DNA from: Membranipora membranacea
Lineage: Eukaryota > Bryozoa > Gymnolaemata > Cheilostomatida > Membraniporidae
Direction of reading: 5' to 3'
Length of the DNA stretch: 64,000 bases
Assembly (NCBI GenBank): GCA_914767715.1
Contig: OU612066.1
Span: forward strand, 7,321,001 to 7,385,000
Numbering within the stretch: position 1 is the stretch's first letter; the number at the start of each line of letters is the position of its first letter. The position numbers and the translations under genes are program-made. Below are positions 35,367 to 48,500 of this stretch, in pieces. Below the pieces are notes generated by a model that saw nothing but the letters and a program-made list of their open reading frames with translations, did not search any database and was not told the origin of the DNA.

Positions 35367-38300
35367 TCACTCCACTCTTGTAGTATATCTCTTCCAGATG
35401 TACCGCCAGGCTCTAGGAGCGTGTTTGACAAGTAACTCTGGTGGCTTGTCAGTGCTGTTTTCTGGCTCCATAACAAGCTCTGGAATTTCGTCAATTATCT
35501 GATAGCATCTCTCGTCATCCGCGTCGGTATTGGCACTAGCCTGGATAAAGGCCTTCAGCTCTGCATCCAAACTGTAACATGACAAAGAGTGCCCAGATTA
35601 GAACAAGAATGTCTGTGATATTATTGTAATCATTGTTGTTTTATATGGCTTAGTTGCTGAGGTTGTTCAATTATCATCCACCATACTTGAGGAAAAAAAG
35701 AAGAATGAGCAAAGCAATGCATTGTGGGAATTATTGTAGCATACAGGGGAACACAATTCCGAATTTCCAAGTCTCAAAATGTGAGAACAAAAATTCGAAG
35801 TATTTAATTAAGTGAAACATACCTGTGGTTTGCGTCTAGCTCACTCTCAGAAGCAGCAGCCTTGTTCAGTCTGAGAATTATATACTTGAACAGTTCTTGT
35901 AGAAGCAGCTTAGTTCTTAGACTATTATACATACAGCGATCTCTTAGGAATTCTTCTAGCTGAGGAGTTAATGCCTCTCTGCACTCTGTGTCAATGTCAT
36001 CAAACGGTTCCTGTGTATTGGAAAAAATGAATTAATGTAACAGTGAAAAAGATAGTAAAGTTTTTATGCCAATCATATCTATCTTTGTACCTACCATATT
36101 GTTTGAGAGTGATAGTGATTGTCAAGGTGAGAGAGGCGCCTGAATCTGTGTTTGGTGGGTTCCGATCATCCAAGGGGACTACAATCATGTAAATCCAGTT
36201 TGCCCGCATTCCAGGCTGCTCATACTATACTGATGAATGCAAAATCCAATCCAAAACGCAGACAAAACGGATTATATTTTGTCAACATAACACAAATATC
36301 AGATATCATACCTGCTTTTGTATCATCAGAAGATCAGTCTGAGTGTATTTGAGAAGAAGCCAGACATCTCTAACATGTCTCAGTTTGATGGAGTCAGGTA
36401 GGTATGTCAAGTCTTTAGCAAATGACTGCATATACTCGGCTAGAGATTTGTCTCCTTCTATTTTTGTACCGTACAGGAAGTTGATGGCAACTTTGAGATC
36501 TTTTAGATGTGCGGTAAGCGTCGGAACTCGAGGCAACAGCTTACTAGATACAGAGACCTGCTGGTCCTGTGTCAGCCATTCCTGGAAAAAAATAAACCCA
36601 TGCAATTCTTTCGTAAAATATCTGCAGTTAATTATCATTTTCATCGCAAATATAATCAGAGAATACCTGTAAAATTAGTAGACATGTCATCACCATATAA
36701 TTGAGAATGACTTAATTATATTATTCACATCACTTACCTGAGAATCGTTGATCGATTTAAGCTGGTTGTGAAGGTTGAAGTCCTCCTGAAATATATAGTA
36801 CTGCAGTTCTTCCACTTTGAAGTCTATAGTTGGTTTGTTGCTTTGGTATTTCATTATCATCTCTTTCTCCACGGCCTGCCAGTTGTATTTGACAACAGTC
36901 GTATCCCTCATCTCATATTCACTATGAGAGAGGATAACTCCGATCAGCTCCTGAGTGCCAGTCATTGTCACCACATTGGAGCTGTTGACAGAGCGTAGTG
37001 GCACTGTAGATCTACAAATTGACAGAATATTTGTATACAAAAATTGATCAATTATTATTAGGATCTAAAATCTTTTTTAATTTATTGACAAACAACCGTC
37101 ATCATTAAAATGATGTTCTTCCGAATGTGCAAAAGCAAGCAAAACAATAAAAAAAAAGAAAAGAAAAATAATTAAAGCTGCGTTGTAATAGTTTTTCACC
37201 CTAAAATGAACATAAGCACGAATCTAAAATGGCTTTGTCTCAAAATATCGAATGAAGATATTAACTTACAAAGACTGGCTGGCAGTGGAAACCAGACGGT
37301 TTTGAGTCTCATGAAGGAACTTGATGAGTGTTACTGCAGGACTCGACTTATTCTTAGAATGCTGATCTAATAAGAAGTGTATCAGAGTTGTCGTCTCACT
37401 GATCTCCTGGTTGTCTTGCTCAGCCTCACCTGAAAGCAATATCAGAATCAAGATTATTATACCAATCCTTGGATAGTAAATGACACGGATAATGAGTGCA
37501 GCTAGTTATCATAAGCATAAAAAATCTGACATCAGTGAAACTATACTAGCAAATCATTGTATTGTAAAATCCATTATGAACTTAATTCCCTTGGTATTCA
37601 CCTGTTATGGCGACCATTGTGTTCCATGCTGTTATAAAACTATCGACAAGATGCCTCAAGTTCGGTATTTCAGCGTGATATCTGAAGATAAACTGTCCGA
37701 TCTGTAGTCGGGATGCTCCGTCTCTTTTGTATCTACTGTGGAATTTATCACTGAAGATTCTCATAAGCTCTAGTATATCAGGAAGATATTGGACAGCAGA
37801 GATAGCCTCACAATTACTCACTATGTGTCTCAACAGTGGGAAGTTCTAAAATAATCAAGATTGGTACCGTTATACGTTATTGTTATTTTTGCATCATTAA
37901 TCCCAAACAATCTGTGTTGGTTTAAAATTACAGCCACCTAGTTCAGTTGATTGAGCATACCCATTTGGCACCGATGAAGGTTCTCTCACTCCTGATGGTA
38001 TGACAAGGGAATGACCAATGACATTAACTATTCAATGCTAACAGAAAATGTGAAAATGGTATGATGACGATGTATTCTTAGAACATACCTCCTTGGGAAG
38101 ACTAGCCAGTATGTTAAGCACACGGGGGATGTTTAGCGTTAGTTTGTAGTCCCACAGTCCAGGTGTAGCCAGTATATGAGCTTCATTGATAGGTTTGTCT
38201 GCAGTAGATAGAATCCTCCTGATATCCACTGTATCAGCTGTACGAAGCTGCTGCTTTATCTGCTGAAGTCTTTGCTCCTGGAAATAATGCAACAATAAAA

Positions 38301-39552
38301 AGAGTTAGAAATATCTAGAGCGGGGGAGTATTGAGCTATTGTATTGGCTCTGAGAAAAAGCTAAAATTATTAACATCAAAATGGAAAATAGAAGACAGCA
38401 CACAATGTTTATGTGAACAAATATGGGGCATGACAGATTTATCACAGATCTGATATGTGAGCATGGGATTGGACCATTTTTTCATTGATGTGAGAGTCAA
38501 TGCGGGTTAACCATTGTAGGTAAATGGTTTTGCCGTAGTAGGATTACCCTGTTATTGTTGAATGTTGGTTTGATGTAGTTGTTATCAAATTGAGCCTCCC
38601 ATGCCTTCCTCTGTTGTATAGAAGCCAGTATTGTGTTTCCAACTCTTCCTTGCGCAGCTACATATAGAATGAGACATGGTTACATGTCTAAATAAACCTT
38701 GCGTAACCAAGCATCAAACAACAGGTTGACAGTTTGAAATTGATGGTTGCATTTAATTTTTCTCAACAAATTTGATGTAAAAATTGATAGCCAAATCCAT
38801 AACACTTCCTGGCGTTGCATTGTTTACATTTCATAGTAGTCACCGCCCTTGACTGCTAAAGATGCTATAGCATCAGCATAAATAACAACGAACCTTTCAT
38901 TCTGCTGATGACTTCATGAAGCATAAGAATGCAGTCATCCCGATTACTACCACAGCTTTGTGATATGTGCTGGATATCTAATCTTATGTGAGCATCTAGG
39001 TAACCTAGAAGTTGGTTTTGTCCAGGTGCATTACGCTGAATGACTGGAAGTACCTGTAAACAGCGAATTTGAGAAAACTGCACTCATCACAAAAATACCA
39101 TCTATTGTCAGGATATTAATCCACAGAACATACCAGGACATACAAATTAGGGAAGTGTTAACATAACAGGCGGTGCAAACACTTGAATGTGGAGAACCAC
39201 TGGGCATAGGTAGTTATTTACGTCAACATATATTAATACTTGAACTTAATGGTATTTCATTTTAACCAATTCAACAATGCTCTAAATTTTTATAGTTATG
39301 TCTTCAAAGTTCAGTATTTGAATTGAACCCCTTTTTTATCAGTGATGTTATGTTATTTTATATTATATAACATTGAGTGAATTATTCAACTTGATCACCT
39401 GTTGTGGTTGGAAGAGGGCACCCGCAAACATACAGAGATGAGTCAGGCATCTCAGTACTGAGCATGACAGAGTACTTAAATCTCTCTCTGCTATCGGACC
39501 TTGTCTCCTGAGTGCATCCCCCAGTATGTGTCCTGGGTCTGATTTGAATTGC
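35367..39552 (-). CDS. RNF213: Gene B exons: C-terminal helical domain and stop
   Basis: Exons 39399-39552, 38894-39053, 38548-38657, 38089-38277, 37602-37845, 37270-37429, 36738-37011, 36312-36581, 35823-36010 and 35367-35571. It opens with SDPGHILGDALRRQG (human TGHVLGNPQRRD) and LRCLTHLCMFAGAL. Later blocks include LNIPRVLNILASLPKE, LPDILELMRIFSDKFHSRY (human LPEILALQRDLVKQF), FLLDQHSKN and VKYNWQAVEKEMIMKYQSNK. The last exon reads LDAELKAFIQASANTDADDE and ends PRAWRYIWKRYTTRVE-stop, in place of human CVSVWKTAAVLKWNREMR. Exon edges at 38548 and 38894 are estimated. The domain wraps the E3 module in the known structure. Confidence 0.88.
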
Positions 39553-42500
39553 CTGTAATAATATGTGCATTCTGATGATGAACAACATCTGTCTTGGATC
39601 TTCAACCTCACTTATTTGTTAAACAAGAAATTTAACCCTTACCATTCCTATTACCATCCTTAACAGCATTGCCATGTCTGGACATGATAAGTTACCCGAT
39701 CTCATATCTAGACTGCACAATTTTGATGGGATTTTATACCTGTCATTTAGATTGATAGCTCTGTTATTTGGAAGAGCTTGATGGTTAGCTCCACCTATCG
39801 GCACTCCACACTCATTACAAGTCTTAGTCTCCATCGGTTGTCCACACTGTGTTACAGAAAGAAATGAAACATACAGGGGTCATATGCGCACTTCCAAGTA
39901 TATACCTTTGACATTAATTGAAATTATGTGCTACTGCTACTTGTTATTCAATACGATAGTGTCAACCCTAATTGTGTATACTCATTCAGCAGAAAAGGTT
40001 AGTCATGCTTATTCTACGAAGAAGTCCTTCACAAGATATTATATCTCTTTCACAAGCTATATTCTGATATAATCAGTTAAGGTATATCTCCCCAAAATCA
40101 AGAAATCCACTGGAGATATCGTTATCAATAGGTCCTAAACAAAAAGTTCGATAGAGATGGATGGGGACATCCTCACTATAATCATTTGTGAGTGTGTACT
40201 TACATTGTCAACAACATATAGATGTCCATTAGGGCAATCTGAAAGAAAGTGTTTAACAACAAATTATTTATCCGCCACTATGATTGAGATTTATCATTTT
40301 AAATGCATTAAAATAATAAGGTTATGACGCTTGAAAGGAATAGCTTTTGTTTTGCATTAACTTCTCTTTCTGGGCACTCCCGTTGGTCCAGATATAACAA
40401 AAATGCTCTTAATTCTGGGAAGTGGTGAAACTAGGAAATTGAAATGCCAAGACTGTAAATTTGGGATAACTTACGAAATATGGTGACATTAGTTCCTACT
40501 ATAGTCGCTTTGAAGACAGCAGCGTATAATTCGACTTGATTATCAACCATAGTGGGTAGGAAATGATTGGCAGCCTCTAGTGGCTGGTTGATGAGCTCAG
40601 CCAGAGGATTCAGGTCTGATGTCTGCTGATTGTTACACATACAGCTTAGAAGATTCAGCACCAGCATCGAGAGGTTAATACCTTGAGCTGTGTTAACATC
40701 CATTTCAGCAGGTAGGCCTCCATCTCTAATGACCATACGAAAGGTGGCCTGAAAATAGATACATTTAATATACTTTTATTGTCATTCTACATCATCTTTA
40801 GGAATGTAGAATACATAAAGGTACTGGTGGAAAATTCACCAATAGAGGCAGAAAATTTAACAGAGGCATAACCAAAAACTTGTGTTAGAACAGGGCAAAC
40901 AGATTTCACCTTATATCAAACATCTCTCATAGTAATGGTGGCTTTCTTTCCACAAATACATATTTAATTGATTATTTTTGGGGAAGAGGAGGGCAGCGTT
41001 GTTTGATTTTTAACCATCTAGTGTCAAATAAGGTTTGACCTAATCTGATTATTTTTCAAGTTGAAAAGATGGGAGGCATTGAGAAAGCTTGTCCAAACCA
41101 TACCTGATGTTTTCCATGGAGCTGAGTGTTCAGTTGCTCCCAGAGGCCGTTTGTGATATTTTGAGGTACCGGAGTTCTTTGAGCAAAAGTACGGGTGATT
41201 CGGGTAAAGACTACACTACACAGTAGCCAGTCAGATTGACATGCCTATAAATAATCAAAAATATTAGTAATGCAAAAGAAATGTAGTGATTCAAATCAAA
41301 TTCTATGCTTTAGATAATGTTTACTTGAGGGCTCAGGATTAACCTCCCTCCACTGTTCTACAATTGATTGATTATTCCTTGTCTCATCGATCACTAGCAA
41401 AGCCCTTAAAGACAAGCAAAGGCAAGTTCTGGCCCATTAGATATATGTTCATGTGACAGGCCTAGATAACAGGTTTTATGCTTGAAAACTATACCATTTT
41501 CAGCTGATTGACAGCATTAGTGAAGGCATCTTGGTTCCCTGAGGCAGTTATAACATTGTCAATAGCTGTCTTTGCTGCTCTGTATTCTTGACCTCCGTAT
41601 ACGGATAGAACATCTGGTACAGTGAATGATTCCAGGTCTCTCTTCACATCATCAGGTATAAGGTAGTTGTGTGGTGTGTTCATCAAATCTTTGATGAAAC
41701 TTTCTCCTTCAGTGGCATAGAGCAAACGAGCGGTATAATACCTAATAAGTTGAAGAAAAAGTGGTATAATTAAATCATTTCTATGAGGGGTATACGTATA
41801 ATGGTTAGTATTTGAATGATCTTTATGAATCAAATTTCACAAATAAACCTACCCAGGTTGAGGGTTGCCATTTCGTGCAGAGTCTTGTATGAATTTTCTG
41901 AGAGCAGCTTCGGTAGCCTGTAATTCTAAAGTGCCTTGTTGCGGGGTGGTCAGGTTTAGTTTCTTAACACCAAAGCTAAGAATACACTGTATCTCAGCTA
42001 CACTACTGAGCAGATCAACATTAGGCACATCGATTCTATCAGTCATCAGCACAACATCGTCATCATTAGTTTGGTTTACATCTTCGGTCGCGACATTGGG
42101 CATAAATATGTCCTAAAAGAACATAACATAATTTTTTAAAGTAAAAATCATGTTTTATCAGAAAAAAAAGGATCATTTGCTTGACTGTAGAAGCAAAACA
42201 AAGCGTCACTTGTTCATATTTCAAATCACTGCACAAGTTTTTTTTACCAAAAAAAGGTTAAAACATTAGCGCTGTCATGAGATGTGTGGACAACTTTAGC
42301 TGAAGGGGTCATCTAAAAATGAAATCATTATGAAACGTAGGCATGTCGGAATAGAGCTGTCTACATATTTCGGGTGTTACTTTACTTGGTGGTGGTTGTT
42401 TCAGTTTTACCTTTCTGCAGTCCATAAGGAGTACCATGGTTTGGATCTTCTGTCTTACATCATCACCCCACTCTACTAGCAGATGGTTGAGATGCTCTTG

Positions 42501-45500
42501 TACACGTTCACTTTGGGTGCACTGTATCAGTAGCTTGAGAAGGAATGATCGCAGTACAGGGGTTGGATCAACTACGTCAGCAGTGTTATATAGGCTGAAA
42601 ACTCGAGTTCCAGCACCAACTGTGACACACTGAAGAAGCCACTGTATGACATCTTCATCCGGTTCCTCATCTGGGCCAAATACAACCTCAGACACAAAGG
42701 CCATGAAAAACTTGTTCAGTCTTTTTCTCAGCCATCTCAGCTCTTCCAGCTTAGAGTCACTGTAAATATACAAATCAATATCACAAACAATTTAATCTTA
42801 AAGGTCCCCAAGCAGGGGTCACCATGAAGACAAATCTTAAGCACACTATCATGCGGAAGAGTCTTTGTACCATTCATACTCAGTTTCTATTGGCTAAGGA
42901 CTGAGCGTAAGTCAACTACATCTACTCTTCCAAATTATATATTTACTAAGCTATATATTTAGCTTTCTAGAAGTAGATACAGGAACTTACTCAATGTGAT
43001 CTTTAGCGGGGTCGTATATGAACCCTTCTGGTATCCGGCCGTCGCACTCTCCTTCTGGACACAGCTTCACTTCTTTCACACAGGTGTCACAGATCATGTG
43101 ACCACATGGCAGGCGTACAGGTGAGTGTAATGGGTGAGTACACACTGGGCAATTCTTCGGACATTTCCTAAAAGACAAACCGATATACACATTTAAACCT
43201 TCTGATGAAAATCCATCATTGGTCTAGAACCCCTCACGTGTATTCTTATGTTGTCAGAAACACACTGCAAATGCCTGTGTGTACTAATCTGTTACAGATG
43301 AGTCGGAGCTGAAAACAGATATCAGATCTCATATGAGGGATACATTTGCTATGGTCTGCCCATGTTTGAACAGACAAGGTTTGGATTCGACTTGACTTGG
43401 ATTTGCCTTCTGATTTGTCCAGGGATATCCAATAAATGTGCGCATGCTCACATTTGCACCTATATTAAATATACCTAGGCCGTGTAAAGCATAATGCCAA
43501 ACCGTGCAATAACTGATAGTCTAAATCACTGAATATAAATCAGTGGTCTAAATATATTCCATTCCCTTATGCTTTGATGCTGTCAATAGATGATCATGAA
43601 ATAGCCAAGTTTGACCCTTTGTAATAAAAATATGCTTCTTTGATCATTATCTCATCGAAAGAGGACACAGTGTTTGAAGAAGATGAGATGATGAGGATGC
43701 AAACTATAGATTTATGTTGCAAATCGATTCATGTGGCAAATCTGTTTATGAGGCAAATCTGATTTTTAATCAGCCAAATTTCCATCTGAATATCCGACCG
43801 CCTCACACCCATGGCCGTAAAAAACCTCCCGTATATACATGCGCAACAAATAAAACTTATAAAACGCTCACAACAACATTTATTTACTCCGGTGTTTAAT
43901 GTATACTTACGGATAGAGAGCTTGCACACCCTCGATGACGGTCGTCTGAAGCCAATGGACCACCTGCTCAAACGTCTCAAAGTCTTGGAAACAGTTACCA
44001 GTCACAGTCTGAAAAAAGAAACTTATACAAGTATTTGGAAACACCACCGCCGCTGTTAACACCATGGCATACACATGGACATGATTACAGTAACAGAATA
44101 ACCAAGAAAATTAATGCAGACCTTGATAAAAAATGAGAGTTTGTGTGGTTTGCGCTTCTTCTGGCCTTCTTTATTTATCACAGGCTCAGTTGGGATGATG
44201 ACATGCTCCACAAATAACTTCTTTAGAACCAGTTTCCACCACGTCTCTCTAAAACAACAATCACACTATCATTATATATATATATATATATATTATATAT
44301 TAAACTGCATAGATCACATGACACCGCAAAGCTGTTATAATGGTGATCACAGTAATAATTCATTAAATTTCGAAAACCCAAAAAAAACCTTAATTATGGC
44401 AATTATTATGACTAATTCATAGAATACAAAATAGTATTACGTGGTGCCAGCCCAACAGTAAACCCGAGTGACCACTTTCAAAAATTAAAAACTAAATGAA
44501 AGGAACTTGGACAGTAACAAACAACCGTTGTACGAAAATCTTGTGTCATACCACATGTCATGTGAGAAGTTGAGCCAAATACAATGAAAGACAAAAATAT
44601 ATCACAGCATGGCCCATTTCATCTATGCGGATAAATACGCTCACGTCCACGGGAAGTGAGCGGATAAATACGCTCACGTCCACGGGAAGTGAGCGGATAA
44701 ATACGCTCACGTCACGGGAAGTGAGCGGATGAATACGCTCACGTCCACAGGAAGTGAAAGTTTGAGAGAGTAGAAATCTGATCAATATCTCAGATGCAAA
44801 AGTTTACCTGCACTGTAATATGATTCCACCTTCATCTCTCTGATCTAAAACCTTGGAGATAATATATTTAGATTTGTCCACTCTGTCAACCCATTTCTCG
44901 GGGTCAGTGAGGAGAGCATTGATCTTGATGTTGGATAGATACACTAGTAGGCATCGTAGAGCAACAAGGTCACATGCCTACAAAAAATAAACCCGATCAA
45001 GAATCAACAGTTGAAATAGTTTTAATCCTGAACTCTGATGATAAGTGAAGACAGCATCCACAATGCCAGTGTTGGAGTTTCTGTTTTGGACATGACGTGT
45101 GCCATGATCAGTTGAGATCTTGCCTTTTCCTATCATAAGATGTCATAGTGTTGGAATCTTGGCTTCAATATAATTCAATGCAAGGGCAGAAGCTATCAGG
45201 TACAAGCATGTTTTGTGAAAACTCAAATCCGTAAGATAGAGTGACCACTTACAGTATTTTGATCTAAATCCTTCCTAACATTGCCAGCAAGGTCGTTTCC
45301 ATCTTCATCCTTCCAGGTTAGATGTAAGATGGCCGAGAGGTTTGAGAATGTTGACTTCAGTGCGTCGTAGGCCAGATGGATGTGAATTATGTCCTTGTCT
45401 TGTACTTGCTTCTGTTCCAGATATGTCATGATCGACATGCACACAATCTGTAATTAATTGTCATAGATTATTATATTTCTTCTCAAGAACTGACTGGGTT

Positions 45501-48500
45501 AATAACATCCAGTTAAGGCACAATCCTCTTGTGGTAGTGACATACTTAATACACATATTTGTGGTTAAATGAGGTAGGTGGACGATCACACAATCTTAGT
45601 CACAAATCTTAGCTTGTGAAACGCCAAATCAGAAATCAATAAAATGAATTTTCCAATCACCGGTTTTATCTTCATACGAGTGGAATAGACAGATATCAGT
45701 CATTATAATCAATTTTGTGATTACTAATTAATCATGTAATGATTGAAGGACAATCAGATCTCACTCACGTAGTGTTCATGCTGAGAAGAACAGGGATGAG
45801 CCAAGTAGACAAAGTCTCTGAGGTAATCTTCCAGCAGCTGGTTATGTAGTCTCTTGAATTGAGGGTTATATACCACTCTACCTATCGGTGACTGGCTCTT
45901 AAACTGACCAGATACAGTCTCAGCCAACTCATCTATAGACAGAAAAAAAAACACATAAAAGAGAATCATGGAGTTGGATGAGATACAAATTGCCCAAACC
46001 CCATAAGAGGCCGGGGATGTTTGACATAGATCACACTGGTGTTCACCTCAGAGCACAGTCACTTTACCCTCATCGGTGAGTCCTTTTTTATTCTAAAGGC
46101 GATGTCTATAGATCTTTCTTCTACTATCATGTTATCAGAAACACATTGGTTGAAGACCAACCTCCATTATCGCCATGGAGTTATTTTATAATCTATGAAT
46201 ATAGCTTACCAAAGTCAAGTCCAGAAGCAGCCTTGATAAGATTGTCAATGGTTGATTTGGCTAACCAGGAAAATGGAAACTGGGTGGCAAAGTCCTGTGA
46301 TCCTTCACCTGCCTGATGTATCCTGAACGATTTTGGCAACTTCTGAAAATATAAGGCATGTTCATTTATAACACAAGCATGATGATGAGAACTTAAATAT
46401 TTTAGTGCCTCCATAAATCACAGACTAAAATAGCGTGATGACAATCCTTTATTTGGTATGTTGGACCAGGGAGTCGTCTGGGACATAACCTCCTTGTTTG
46501 ACACATGAACATTATGAAAATGTTGTTACATGTTCATAGTTTGTTACTCAGTCTTTCGAACTGGCTGACGATAATCTAACACAGAAAGCACAGACCGAAT
46601 GAAGGTACAATACATAAATACTGTGAGTACTGACGTGGGGTTATATACAGTCCCTACAGGACTTACCAGAGTTTGCGGATCTACTTGAAGTCCGAGCTTG
46701 TCACACTGGTTGAATATTTGTAGCCAGATATTTGATGAAGGACCTCTAGTATCCATCATAGCGAGATTATTCCTGACGTCGATAAATGAGATAACAGCTG
46801 CCAGGGCAGGGACAAAAGCTCTCTCAAGAGAATCTTCTAGTGCATGCCTACAATGAATAAAGGTGTGATGTTCTTTAAAACCAGTAGCTAAATTTTCACC
46901 TCAAGATACACTGGGTGGTTTCACATATTCGCTCATATGAGGTCCACCAACCTGGAAATATTGTTTGTACATATCCCTAACAAATTTTGGAATATCTGCT
47001 TAGACATCTTTTTCCCCAAACCGTAAACTAAAAATGAATGTTTGTGTTTTTTTAGTTTATTATTAAGTCAACACATCTCACACATAACGTGGTCCATTGA
47101 GTTCATTCCAATAAGGAGAACTTACCTCATTGTCTCAGACTGTTTCATATTACTAGCCTTGGCAGCGTCAGCTTGGACCCAGTGTGTACGCATATTTTCT
47201 TCTTGTTTTTGAAGCAAATCGTGAACGTGCTTCAAGAAAATCTCTCTGAACTCTATAATAAATGTAAAAATGCCACTAGACAAATTTGTCGATACACCTT
47301 GTACAACTAAACGAGTTATATATACAATCACGACAAGTCATCAAAATTGTTCATTGCCAAAGTCGTAAAAATTCAACAATGTTATATCTTGGTAATGGAT
47401 AAAACAATAGGGCTCTTAGATACTAGTTGAAAATTACATGAATAAAAAAGTGTATTTTGAAACAAAATGGCGTCAGGTGCCGATGCTTTACCTGGGTTAC
47501 GCTGGAGAATCTTCTTTAGTAGAGTGTCTCGATCATACTGACTATCTGCCATGATCACAGATAGAGCTTGAGGTAGACACTGTAGTATAAACAGCAGCAA
47601 GTCACCAAACATCAGATCCTCTTCATCTTCTCTCTGCTGCCGCTGAGTAACGAGTCGATTCTGTTTGGTAGTTTGTGGTCTCGGAATGGGGCGAGCTGCA
47701 TCCTGCACTGCAGAAGGGTTCGGTGTCATCTCAACATCAGGATACTCATCATCCTTCAAAAACAAATAATAATTTAACTGTAGGCTTGCAGACTGGGTTG
47801 CAAAGTAAGGAAGTAGCTAAAAGCTACGACATCATCCCACTTACTACTAGACTGGGATCCACTTAGCTGAGACCTCCTCAAACATCAAATTCCCCTTGCA
47901 TCAGGCCATTCAAGAACGCAACAAAATATCTTATAAGCTGTTATATCGATCCTTTGTTTAAAACTGCATAAATAAGTCTGCGTCTTACTTTGATGACTGT
48001 CGGTTGATCATCTCCTTCCAATGGTGGCATACTATCATCATTGTCTCCATTCATTTCTTCAGTATCATCTTGTGAGTCTCTCTCATTGGCACCAGTTTCC
48101 GCCATTTCTATATTCATATCTGATACTACTGCTGTATCATCCATAACCCCATCAGCAGCTGCCATCTCTGTATATGCTGCCTCTGCATCTTGGCCAGCTG
48201 CCTGTGCTTCTTCTGTAGGGTCAGGTTTGGGTAACAACTTTGCTATTATCTGGCTTGGCTTAAGTTTCATACATTTACTCAGAGAAGGCAGTTTGATCTC
48301 TGGTGAGCGGGGGTCATCAATGTGCACACATTTCCATTTACCACCTGTATACAAAACAGATAACTCACATGCGTAAGAAAAAGGTGGAATTGAACTATCA
48401 GTGGGTCTCCCACTTCGCATAAGATTTGCTTGAAAAGCAAAGTTAATCCAACCAGGTCAGATCATTCATATTTAACTGGAAGCTTACAGAAGTGATTTGG

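Noticed and set aside
29186-35367. Genes A and B as one continuous gene
   Set aside because: Gene B has a proper C-terminal end with stop and nearby AATAAA signals, and gene A begins with the N-terminal zinc ribbon exon and ATG, so two genes are the simplest reading.
44558-44785. Repetitive SVFIRSLPVDV frame as a peptide gene
   Set aside because: It is the 33-bp minisatellite read in frame; no start context or conservation.
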